A stretch of 64,000 nucleotides of DNA, from positions 62,001 through 126,000 of the forward strand of contig CAYVRT010000002.1 of assembly GCA_964453115.1 (NCBI GenBank), written 5' to 3'. Position 1 is the first letter of the stretch. The number at the start of each line of letters is the position of its first letter. This DNA is from JAIWNK01 sp964453115 (GTDB taxonomy: Bacteria; Chloroflexota; Anaerolineae; Anaerolineales; Anaerolineaceae). Under the pieces are notes generated by a model. That model did not search any database and was not told the DNA's origin. It worked only from the letters and a program-made list of their open reading frames with translations. Shown piece after piece: positions 23,862 to 31,890 of this stretch. The position numbers and the translations under genes are program-made.

Positions 23862-26471
23862 ATGCCTGCCTCTCGCTGGAACACCAACATATTCAAACTT
23901 ATCCAGAAAATGGATAATCCTGACAGCAATCCGGACGAAAACCTCATCAACGGCAATTCGTTCTTTGGCTTTGATAGCAGCCCACAACCGGCAGACGACC
24001 TCAGCATTGAGCCAACAGTTGAGGAGATCTCATCTTTTCCCGAAGAAATTGCCATCTTGCCATTACGTGGCCTGGTCGCCTACCCCCAAACGCTCATTCC
24101 TCTCACCATTGGCCTGCCGCGCAGCATTCGCCTGATTGATGATGCCGTGGCCGGCAATCGTCTCATCGGTCTGCTTGCATCTCAAGACCCGGATATCGAA
24201 ACGCCAGGGCACCAAAACCTTTACCAAATTGGCACAATTGCGGCCATTAACCGCCTGTTTCGCGCCCCCGATGGCACCATTCGCATCCTCGTCCAGGGCA
24301 TTGCACGCTTCCAGGTGCTGGAATTTACTCGCAATGATCCCTATCTCTTTGCATCTATCACTCCCGCTCCCGAAACACAAGATGCCGGCCTGGAAACCGA
24401 GGCTCTGCTTCGCAACGCTCGCGACCTGTTCGAGAACATTGCTGCCATGGTTCCCTCTCTGCCCCGAGAACTAGTCAGCTCTGTGCTTGCACTGCAAGAC
24501 CCACTCCAAATCGCATATACCATTGCCAACTTTCAGCGCATGGAACTGGCTATTGCCCAACAAATTCTGGAAATTGAATCAGTCAGCGACAAATTACGCC
24601 GCCTAGTAAGCCTTCTATTGCGCGAAAAAGAGGTCCTGGAACTCGGTCAAAAAATCCAGAATGAAGCCCGTACTGAAATGGAAAAAATGCAGCGCGAATA
24701 TTTTTTGCGTGAGCAAATGAAAGCTATTCAGCACGAACTGGGCGAAAAAGACGAACAGACCGCCGATGTTGAAGAATTCCGCAAGAAAATAGACGAATCT
24801 GGCATGCCCGAGGAAAGCGAAAAGCAAGCCCGCCGAGAGCTTGACCGTCTTTCTCGCCTGCCAACCGCTGCTGCCGAGTATGGCGTCATCCGCACCTACC
24901 TGGACTGGCTTACAGGTCTTCCCTGGCAGAAAAACACGCCCGACAATCTGGACATTCAACACGCCAGACAAATCCTCGATCAAGATCACTATGGCTTACA
25001 AGATGTCAAAGAGCGTATTCTTGAATTTCTTGCCGTCCGCCAATTGCGATTACAGCGCAAAGAAGAACGCACAACCGAAATTTTCCAGGATCAAATCCGC
25101 CACGAGCGTGAAGGCGTCATTCTCTGTTTTGTTGGACCGCCTGGTGTCGGTAAAACATCCCTCGGCCAATCCATTGCCCGCGCCCTGGGGCGCAAATTCA
25201 TTCGTGCCTCTCTGGGTGGAACCCGAGACGAAGCAGAGATTCGCGGTCACCGCCGCACCTACATTGGGGCCATGCCTGGGCGCGTTTTGCAATCAATTCG
25301 ACGCGCCGAAACACGCAACCCCGTCTTCATGTTAGATGAAATTGACAAACTCGGCGTAGATTTTCACGGCGACCCCGCCTCCGCCCTGCTCGAAGTGCTT
25401 GACCCTGAACAAAACACTGAGTTTCGCGACAATTATCTGGAAGTTCCCTTTGACCTCTCCCAGGTTATGTTCATCACAACAGCCAACCAACTCGAAACCA
25501 TCCCCGCACCACTGCTGGATCGAATGGAAATCATCCAGATCGCCGGTTATACCGAAAGCGAAAAAATTCAAATCGCTACCAGCTACCTTGTTCCTCGGCA
25601 ACTTCGAGAAAATGGCCTTCACCCAGGTGAAATTCATTTCACCCCCACTGCTCTACAACATATCATTCGCCTCTACACTCGCGAAGCTGGTGTGCGCAAC
25701 CTGGAGCGAGAAATTGGTTCCATCTGTCGCAAAATTGCTACCCGACTGACCGAATCCAAAGCCTTCCCCAATCCAGTGGATGCGGAGGCCTGCCGAGAAT
25801 TATTGGGCCGTCCACGCTTCTTGGAAAAGGAAGAAATCAGCCGCCGCACACAAACTCCCGGGGTTGCCACAGGCCTGGCCTGGACGCCCTATGGCGGAGA
25901 AGTCTTGTTCATCGAAGTTTCTCGCATGCGTGGTCAAAGACAATTCACCATCACAGGCTCCATTGGAAAAGTCATGCAAGAATCAGCCTACGCGGCCATG
26001 TCCTACGTTCGATCCCATGCCAACGAACTGCACGTCGAACCCGATTTTTTTGAAAATTTCGATTGGCATTTACACATCCCCGCAAGCGCTCAACCGAAAG
26101 ATGGACCATCAGCCGGCGTGACCATTGCCACAGCACTTGTCTCTCTGCTCACAGGGCAAACCGTACGTGCCGATCTTGGCATGACCGGCGAAATCACACT
26201 TTTGGGAAAAGTTCTACCAGTTGGCGGAATCAAAGAAAAAGTCCTTGCCGCACACCGCGCCGGACTCAAAACCATCATTCTGCCAGCACCCAACGCACCC
26301 GATCTCGATGACCTCCCCGAAGAAATTCGCAAAGAATTGACTTTTATTTTCGCCGACACACTTGAAGACGTACTACAAAACGCTTTTGAATCCCTGCCGG
26401 CACCCATTTCAAAACGTTCTCAAAAAAACAGGAAACAAAATCATGACACAGAAAAAAGTAATGCTGGTTGA
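23862..26471 (+). CDS. lon: ATP-dependent protease Lon
   Basis: This 869-residue protein is longer than the usual ~780-820, mainly through a 60-residue acidic N-terminal extension. Domains run in order: LON substrate-binding (about 65-265, ILPLRGLVAYP), coiled linker, AAA+ with Walker A GPPGVGKT near 424 and Walker B FMLDEIDKLG, and the S16 protease with the Ser-Lys dyad S750 (DGPSAGVT) and K791 (GGIKEKVLAAHRAG). It degrades misfolded and regulatory proteins in the cytoplasm. No good ribosome binding site precedes the ATG; Met17 is an alternative start. Its last 29 bp overlap a receiver-domain gene. Confidence 0.96.
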   Translation: MPASRWNTNIFKLIQKMDNPDSNPDENLINGNSFFGFDSSPQPADDLSIEPTVEEISSFPEEIAILPLRGLVAYPQTLIPLTIGLPRSIRLIDDAVAGNRLIGLLASQDPDIETPGHQNLYQIGTIAAINRLFRAPDGTIRILVQGIARFQVLEFTRNDPYLFASITPAPETQDAGLETEALLRNARDLFENIAAMVPSLPRELVSSVLALQDPLQIAYTIANFQRMELAIAQQILEIESVSDKLRRLVSLLLREKEVLELGQKIQNEARTEMEKMQREYFLREQMKAIQHELGEKDEQTADVEEFRKKIDESGMPEESEKQARRELDRLSRLPTAAAEYGVIRTYLDWLTGLPWQKNTPDNLDIQHARQILDQDHYGLQDVKERILEFLAVRQLRLQRKEERTTEIFQDQIRHEREGVILCFVGPPGVGKTSLGQSIARALGRKFIRASLGGTRDEAEIRGHRRTYIGAMPGRVLQSIRRAETRNPVFMLDEIDKLGVDFHGDPASALLEVLDPEQNTEFRDNYLEVPFDLSQVMFITTANQLETIPAPLLDRMEIIQIAGYTESEKIQIATSYLVPRQLRENGLHPGEIHFTPTALQHIIRLYTREAGVRNLEREIGSICRKIATRLTESKAFPNPVDAEACRELLGRPRFLEKEEISRRTQTPGVATGLAWTPYGGEVLFIEVSRMRGQRQFTITGSIGKVMQESAYAAMSYVRSHANELHVEPDFFENFDWHLHIPASAQPKDGPSAGVTIATALVSLLTGQTVRADLGMTGEITLLGKVLPVGGIKEKVLAAHRAGLKTIILPAPNAPDLDDLPEEIRKELTFIFADTLEDVLQNAFESLPAPISKRSQKNRKQNHDTEKSNAG

Positions 26472-26808
26472 AGATGACCCTACCATGCGTTCCTTACTAA
26501 AAACATTGCTCGAACTGGAAAAGCTCCAGGTCATCGCCAAAACAGATATGCAAGAAGAAAATATCCTGTCTGTCATCTTCGATGAACAGCCAGATGTCCT
26601 CATCATGGACGTAAACTTGCGCACAACAAGCGGAATCGCTGTACTACAACAACTCCGCAGCAAACCCAATGCACCAACCACCAAAGTACTAATGGTCTCC
26701 GGACAAGACCTGCGCCAGGAATGCATCAATGCCGGCGCAGATGGCTTTTTGATGAAACCCTATATGCCCACCGAATTGATTCAGTGGATCCGCACAGCAA
26801 TCCAGTAA
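26443..26808 (+). CDS. Stand-alone receiver-domain protein coupled to lon
   Basis: This 121-residue response regulator has only a receiver domain: acidic cluster E10-D11-D12, phosphoacceptor D56 in LIMDVNLR, the Ser switch (MVSGQD) and Lys in FLMKPYMP. The ATG lies 29 bp inside lon in another frame, with AGGAAA 10 nt before it, so it is likely co-translated with lon. A longer frame from 26362 is unlikely as it would overlap lon even more. No kinase or output domain is nearby. Confidence 0.88.
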   Translation: MTQKKVMLVEDDPTMRSLLKTLLELEKLQVIAKTDMQEENILSVIFDEQPDVLIMDVNLRTTSGIAVLQQLRSKPNAPTTKVLMVSGQDLRQECINAGADGFLMKPYMPTELIQWIRTAIQ

Positions 26809-26818
26809 GGCACTTCCC

Positions 26819-28576
26819 ATGGCGAAAAAACATTCCCCCTCAAACTTACAATGGTATACTCTGGATTGCCATATCCATACACCGGCCTCCAGTGATTTTC
26901 AACAACCAGAAGTAACCTATCTGGAAATTTTGCAACGCGCCGACAGTCGCAACATTGATATTATTGCCATCACTGACCATAACACAGTAGCAGGCTATCG
27001 TCGAATGCGCGAAGAAATTGAACAACTCGAACTACTCGACCGGCTCAATCGCATCATGCCTGCCGAACGCGTTCGTCTGGATGAATATCACCGCTTGCTC
27101 AAGAAAATTCTTGTTCTGCCTGGTTTCGAGTTTACCGCTACCTTTGGCTTTCATGTTCTAGGCATTTTCTCACCCGATAAGCCTGTGCGCGAAATCGAAC
27201 ACTTGTTACTCTCGTTAGAAATTCCCGCCGATCAACTCGATTGCGGCTCACAAACCGTTGGTGCTACCTCCGATGTCCTGACCGCCTATCAAATGATTAA
27301 CGAAGCCGGCGGTCTCGTCATCGCCGCACATGCCAACTCAAGCAATGGTGTTGCAATGCGCGGCTTCAACTTTGGCGGCCAAACCAAAATCGCCTATACC
27401 CAAGACCTGAATCTGCACGCACTTGAAGTAACTGATCTTGAACTGCGCGGCCCGCGATCCACTGCTGCATTCTTCAATGGAACCAAACCCGAATACCCGC
27501 GTCGAATGCACTGCATCCAGGGATCCGATGCCCATCGGCTCAGCAGCGATTTAGGACGCAAGAAAGTTCTCGGCGTGGGCGATCGTTGCACCGAAGTCTT
27601 ATTGCCAGAATTAAGTTTTGCGGCCCTACGCGATCTTTTCCAGGGCAATGATTTCTCGCGGACACGCCCATACCGACACAAAGAAGAGCCTGCCTACGAC
27701 TTCATTCAAGCAGCTCTCGAACAAGGCCCCAACATCATACAAGATTTTCACGAAACCATCACTGTGCGTGGCGGCAAGCTCTACGCCATTTTGGCCGACG
27801 TTTGCGCATTTGCCAACACCAATGGCGGAACACTCTATATCGGCCTGGGTGATGACCCTAAAAAGCCTCCGGTTGGCGTCAACGAACCAGAACAACAGAT
27901 CACTACGCTTGAGCGCGAAATCAACAATCGCATCAGCCCACCTCTCACTTGCAGCATTGACATTCACGAAGTCAAGAGCAAAAAAATCATTCGCGTCCTC
28001 GTGCCACGCGGTGATGACCCCCCTTATGCCGTAGATGACAACAAAATCTATGTCCGTGATGAGGCCGAAACCGGGCTTGCCGTGCGCGACGAAATTGTTG
28101 GCCTCGTCCTACGCGGCAAACAGTCTACTCAAACCACGACAGTCACAAACCCCCAACAATCCCCCGTCGAGACCCAATCGGGGTCAGTTCCCAGCCTTCA
28201 GCACGAACCGCCCGCTGATATTGAACCGCGTACCGGTGTTGAAGTTATCAACCCTGAAGAGCGCCAAGGAAAAACCTATTACACCATGCGCGACCTGCGC
28301 AATAACAATGTCGTAAAAAACGTAACCCGCGCCTCGGCCCGACGGCTATGGCATTACGCCATCACAGCCTATAGCGCCCTACCTTCGGACCTGGAGCGTG
28401 CCGGCATCAGCTGGCAAGGCAATCTCGGTCTCATCAAAAAACACAAACAAGGTAAAAACTGGCATTATGATCTGGTGATCCGCACCCCCCAAGGGCCACG
28501 CTTCTTCTTCGGTGTAACGGAAGATGGCATTCATGGCCCATGGAAAGTTCTTCTCGGTGAAGCTGAAGACGCATGA
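26819..28576 (+). CDS. PHP phosphoesterase fused to an AlbA_2-type domain
   Basis: This 585-residue protein has an N-terminal PHP domain with metal motifs D16-H18-H20 (LDCHIHT), ITDHNT (51-56), GFEF (E104), AHANSS (160-165) and GSDAHR (235-240). It is followed by an AlbA_2-like domain around 310-430 (FANTNGGTLYIGLGDD and YVRDEAETG) of the kind found in Schlafen-related and regulator proteins. A ~100-residue C-terminal region (about 485-585) is unrecognised. PHP domains hydrolyse phosphoesters of nucleic acids or small molecules, and AlbA_2 suggests nucleic-acid or nucleotide binding. A role in DNA/RNA processing or defence is inference. The stop overlaps the MogA-like gene (ATGA). Confidence 0.85.
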   Translation: MAKKHSPSNLQWYTLDCHIHTPASSDFQQPEVTYLEILQRADSRNIDIIAITDHNTVAGYRRMREEIEQLELLDRLNRIMPAERVRLDEYHRLLKKILVLPGFEFTATFGFHVLGIFSPDKPVREIEHLLLSLEIPADQLDCGSQTVGATSDVLTAYQMINEAGGLVIAAHANSSNGVAMRGFNFGGQTKIAYTQDLNLHALEVTDLELRGPRSTAAFFNGTKPEYPRRMHCIQGSDAHRLSSDLGRKKVLGVGDRCTEVLLPELSFAALRDLFQGNDFSRTRPYRHKEEPAYDFIQAALEQGPNIIQDFHETITVRGGKLYAILADVCAFANTNGGTLYIGLGDDPKKPPVGVNEPEQQITTLEREINNRISPPLTCSIDIHEVKSKKIIRVLVPRGDDPPYAVDDNKIYVRDEAETGLAVRDEIVGLVLRGKQSTQTTTVTNPQQSPVETQSGSVPSLQHEPPADIEPRTGVEVINPEERQGKTYYTMRDLRNNNVVKNVTRASARRLWHYAITAYSALPSDLERAGISWQGNLGLIKKHKQGKNWHYDLVIRTPQGPRFFFGVTEDGIHGPWKVLLGEAEDA

Positions 28577-29100
28577 TCCGCCTTGCAATTCTCACCGTAT
28601 CCGACCGCTCCGCTCGGGGCGAACGCCCCGACGCATCTGGCCCAGCACTGGCAGAGGCCATTCAGCGGCGCGGCTGGACAGTATTCGCCCAACAAATTGT
28701 CCCAGACGAGATAGAAACCATAAAACTGGCTCTATTAACTTGGTGCGATTCTGAAAAAATAGATATAATATTAACAACTGGCGGCACTGGTTTTGCACCA
28801 CGCGACATTACCCCCGAGGCAACGCTTGCCGTCATTGAACGATCTGCCCCCGGGTTGGCAGAAGCAATACGGGCCACCAGCCTGCAAACAAACCTTCACG
28901 CCATGCTCTCCCGTGCAGTTGCTGGAATCCGAAATCACACACTGATCCTTAACTTGCCAGGCAGTCCCAAAGGTGCTGTTGAAAGCTTTAATATTGTTGC
29001 CGCAGTACTGCCCCATGCCGTTGAACTGCTCAATGAAGCCCCCTCTGCAGAAGCAGGGCACCTGTCCTCGCTATCATCAGAGACCCAAACTCTGATATAG
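28573..29100 (+). CDS. MogA/MoaB-family molybdopterin-binding protein
   Basis: This 175-residue member of the MoCF-biosynthesis fold has ILTVSDRSARGERPD, the binding motif TTGGTGFAPRDITPEAT, and LNLPGSPKGA. MogA adenylylates molybdopterin before metal insertion; MoaB is a close relative, and which applies is not clear. No other molybdenum cofactor gene is in the window. It is translationally coupled to the PHP/AlbA_2 gene by an ATGA overlap, an unusual partner. Confidence 0.92.
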   Translation: MIRLAILTVSDRSARGERPDASGPALAEAIQRRGWTVFAQQIVPDEIETIKLALLTWCDSEKIDIILTTGGTGFAPRDITPEATLAVIERSAPGLAEAIRATSLQTNLHAMLSRAVAGIRNHTLILNLPGSPKGAVESFNIVAAVLPHAVELLNEAPSAEAGHLSSLSSETQTLI

Positions 29101-29135
29101 GATATTTTCATTCGTTTCAGAAAAGGAGAGAGACA

Positions 29136-29345
29136 ATGGACGACAATAAAAAACTGTTGGGCTTGATGCGTTTCTGGTTGTTTGGCACCTTCATCATCGT
29201 CTTCGCTGCAACATTAGTGTATGCAGGCTTGTTTGTTGACGTTTGGGCAGCTGTTCAAGCAGTCTGGCAAATTTGGCTTGTCACAGCTGTTCTATGTGTC
29301 ATCTGGTATTTTGCCTATCAATGGTTCCTTAACCGCAAAAAATAG
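29136..29345 (+). CDS. Small two-span membrane protein, 69 aa
   Basis: I do not recognise this protein. It has two hydrophobic helices (about residues 13-33 and 43-62) and a positive C-terminal tail (NRKK), so both ends are probably cytoplasmic. A strong AAAAGGAGAGAG ribosome binding site precedes the ATG. The CDGSH gene starts 2 bp after its stop, so the two are co-expressed. Confidence 0.72.
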   Translation: MDDNKKLLGLMRFWLFGTFIIVFAATLVYAGLFVDVWAAVQAVWQIWLVTAVLCVIWYFAYQWFLNRKK

Positions 29346-29347
29346 GC

Positions 29348-29563
29348 ATGGCTGAACACTCAACAGAAGTGCATCATGGACGCCTGCGAACTACCATCCT
29401 GGTTACACCAGGGGAACGCATCCGTCTATGCCGCTGTTTCAAGTCAAAAACCTTCCCATTTTGCGATGGAGCACATAAAACGCTCGAAGGACAAGCCGGC
29501 CCGGTGATTGTTGAAGTTTTACACCCAAAGCCTGAAGACACCCTTCATCCTGAGAGCAGTTAG
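29348..29563 (+). CDS. CDGSH-type iron-sulfur domain protein, 71 aa
   Basis: This small protein has the Fe-S binding pattern of the CDGSH family: LCRCFKSKTFPFCDGAH, with three Cys and one His as 2Fe-2S ligands. There is one motif. It is cytoplasmic or attached to the neighbouring small membrane protein, which might act as its anchor. The family takes part in redox sensing or Fe-S transfer; the role here is unknown. A hairpin terminator follows. Confidence 0.88.
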   Translation: MAEHSTEVHHGRLRTTILVTPGERIRLCRCFKSKTFPFCDGAHKTLEGQAGPVIVEVLHPKPEDTLHPESS

Positions 29564-29577
29564 CTTCCTTGCAGCCC

Positions 29578-29613
29578 AAAGGCACAGGTGATTTTATTCC
29601 CTGTGCCTTTTTT
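29578..29613 (+). terminator. Rho-independent terminator after the CDGSH gene
   Basis: AGGCACAGG (29580-29588) and CCTGTGCCT (29600-29608) form a 9-bp stem with an 11-nt loop, followed by TTTTT. The A run on the other side could help termination of the convergent DUF58 operon ending at 29617. Confidence 0.85.
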
Positions 29614-29616
29614 ATG

Positions 29617-30906
29617 TTAAAGTCGTCGCAATTCTAACGCCGAGAGCAATTCCTCCGCCAATGAACGATCCTTTTCAATCACAGCCACCGAAACCTGTCT
29701 GGAACGCAAACGTTCTGCTAGTGCCAGTGTCCCCGGCGAACCATGAAAAGTCTGCGCATTTACCAATAGCACCACAGGCCGAACATCGCGCTGCATCAAA
29801 ACCTCTGCCGCCAAATCAACCGATTCCCGATGCGAAGCCGTTGCAATCACAGCTGTGCTACCGCGCTGCAAATGCCCTTGCGCCTGAATCAGGCCCAAAA
29901 CAGATAAACTTCCATCACAGCGCAATAAAGCCAGCGCTTCTAAAATTTTATTTAATTGCCGCTCACCGCGCTCCGCAGCCAAAACCAGGTTATGCTGCCC
30001 TGCACACACCAATCCAACGGTTCGTCCCTGTCGAATATAATAATCCGCTGCCGAAGCTACCGCACTGACCGCGTACTCAAACGTATTGGGCGGCAATTTT
30101 ATATCGTGGCGACGCACCCATAACCAGGAAACTGCTTCTTCTTCCTCTTTCAAATCCCCATCATCCTGCACATGTGCCTGACGGTCAGCGTCCAAAAAAA
30201 TCCACACATCCGATAACGGATCTTGCTCAAATTCTTTGACCATCAAACGCTCTCGCCGAGCAGTCGTTTTCCAATGAATACGGCTCAAGGGATCACCGGG
30301 CATATATTCCCGCACTCCTGCCGCCTGAGAAGAAACTTCCAGGCTACGCAAACGCTGTGCACGCCCACCAGCCAACATTCCCGGCGGCTCAACCCATCGT
30401 TCCAAATTCACCCAATACGGCAAAACCAACAATTGACGTTCGTTGCGCACCAACCTTGAAACCTGAAATAAGCCAAATGGATCTCCCGACACCAGGCGCG
30501 TTGGACCAAGTGTAAACTCACCGCGCCGCAGCAATAACCGTCTCGTGATGTAGGAACGCTGCTGCAAAGCGCCAATCATTGAAAGAACTTTTGAACTTCG
30601 GCCACTCAGTATATCTCCTTCGTCCCGAACCTCCACCCATAGCCGTCCCCAGCGGCTCAAATTTTGCACTTCAATCCGCTCTTCAAAAACCTGCCCCACT
30701 TGCTGCCGATAATAACGCGCCTCGCGCCGCACCGATAGCCAGCGCACAGCCAGTAACGCCCAGACCCAGCTCACCAAAATCCAACCCAAAAAGAAATACA
30801 TCAAGCGATCAAATAATATATCGCCTGTCGCCTGCCCCACAGCTAGGCTACCAGCTGCCAACAATAATATAGCCCAAAAAACAGGCCGAACTTTGAGCCC
30901 AGACAA
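29617..30906 (-). CDS. DUF58 domain protein
   Basis: This 429-residue protein has two N-terminal membrane helices (about 9-28 and 38-53) and a DUF58 domain with the hallmark VREYMPGDPLSRIHWKTTARRERLMVKEF split around residues 195-222. A VWA-like C-terminal part (DVWIFLDADRQ) follows. DUF58 proteins normally work with a MoxR ATPase, here encoded just upstream with no gap. The start is a TTG directly after the MoxR stop, with AAGGGG 5-6 nt before it. It is the last gene of the operon 39476-29617. Confidence 0.92.
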   Translation of the reverse strand: MSGLKVRPVFWAILLLAAGSLAVGQATGDILFDRLMYFFLGWILVSWVWALLAVRWLSVRREARYYRQQVGQVFEERIEVQNLSRWGRLWVEVRDEGDILSGRSSKVLSMIGALQQRSYITRRLLLRRGEFTLGPTRLVSGDPFGLFQVSRLVRNERQLLVLPYWVNLERWVEPPGMLAGGRAQRLRSLEVSSQAAGVREYMPGDPLSRIHWKTTARRERLMVKEFEQDPLSDVWIFLDADRQAHVQDDGDLKEEEEAVSWLWVRRHDIKLPPNTFEYAVSAVASAADYYIRQGRTVGLVCAGQHNLVLAAERGERQLNKILEALALLRCDGSLSVLGLIQAQGHLQRGSTAVIATASHRESVDLAAEVLMQRDVRPVVLLVNAQTFHGSPGTLALAERLRSRQVSVAVIEKDRSLAEELLSALELRRL

Positions 30907-31872
30907 TCAAACCCCTTTTAAATCACCCGCTGGCACCGGGACCATTGCCAGAACATCCAAAACTACCTGATCTGCGCTTAAATTACGCAGCCGGGAAGAT
31001 GGTTGCAACACTACCCGATGCCCAAGAACCAATGTAGCCAGATATTTGATGTCATCCGGCAGCACATATTCTCGCCCCAACATGGCTGCCCGGACCTGCC
31101 CTGCCCTAAATAAACCCAAACTCCCGCGCGGGCTTGCTCCCAAATACACATCTGCATTTTCACGCGTTGCCCTCACCAGCATAACAATATATCGCTTAAC
31201 CGCCGGCGAGACGTACACCTCTTTGATCAACTGCTGCATTGCTCGCAGGTCTTCTACTTCGGCCACCTTTTCCAAGTCTTCAATAGGATGTCGGGTTTGC
31301 TGTAATTCTAACACCCGAATCTCATCATTCAATGCCGGATACCCCAGGCGAACGCGCATCAAAAAGCGGTCCAATTGTGCCTCTGGCAACGGGAAAGTTC
31401 CCTCATACTCTATTGGATTTTGCGTCGCCATCACCATAAAGGGCTTAGGCAACATATACGTTTTTCCATCCACCGTCACCTGTCGCTCCTCCATTGCCTC
31501 CAACAAAGCAGATTGTGTCTTTGGAGTTGCGCGGTTAATTTCATCTGCCAGCACAACCTGCGCCATAATCGGCCCCGGTCGAAACTCAAATTGCCGGGTC
31601 TCCTGGTTAAAAATAGAAACGCCCGTCACATCACTTGGCAGCATATCAGGTGTGAACTGAATGCGACTGAATGAACAACCCAAAGATCGAGCCAGGCTAC
31701 GCGCAAGAACTGTTTTTCCAACCCCAGGCACATCTTCAATCAACAAATGTCCCTGACACAACAGGTTAATGACAATCTGCTCCAAAGCATCTCGCTTACC
31801 CACAATCACCTTTTCCAGATTATCAATTACCTTGCCAACAAACGATTGCACCTTCACAATTTGCTCTTCCAT
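30907..31872 (-). CDS. MoxR-family AAA+ ATPase
   Basis: This 321-residue AAA+ protein carries the MoxR signature: Walker A EDVPGVGKT, FTPDMLPSDVTGV, Walker B VVLADEINRATPKTQSALLEAM, and ATQNPIEYEGTFPLPEAQLDRF with the sensor and Arg finger. MoxR ATPases act as chaperones that assemble or activate partner complexes, here presumably DUF58 and perhaps the membrane proteins upstream. The ATG at 31872 has AAAGGTG 9 nt before it; a GTG at 31884 overlaps that site. It starts 18 bp after the upstream gene. Confidence 0.94.
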   Translation of the reverse strand: MEEQIVKVQSFVGKVIDNLEKVIVGKRDALEQIVINLLCQGHLLIEDVPGVGKTVLARSLARSLGCSFSRIQFTPDMLPSDVTGVSIFNQETRQFEFRPGPIMAQVVLADEINRATPKTQSALLEAMEERQVTVDGKTYMLPKPFMVMATQNPIEYEGTFPLPEAQLDRFLMRVRLGYPALNDEIRVLELQQTRHPIEDLEKVAEVEDLRAMQQLIKEVYVSPAVKRYIVMLVRATRENADVYLGASPRGSLGLFRAGQVRAAMLGREYVLPDDIKYLATLVLGHRVVLQPSSRLRNLSADQVVLDVLAMVPVPAGDLKGV

Positions 31873-31890
31873 AAAGAATAACACCTTTAT

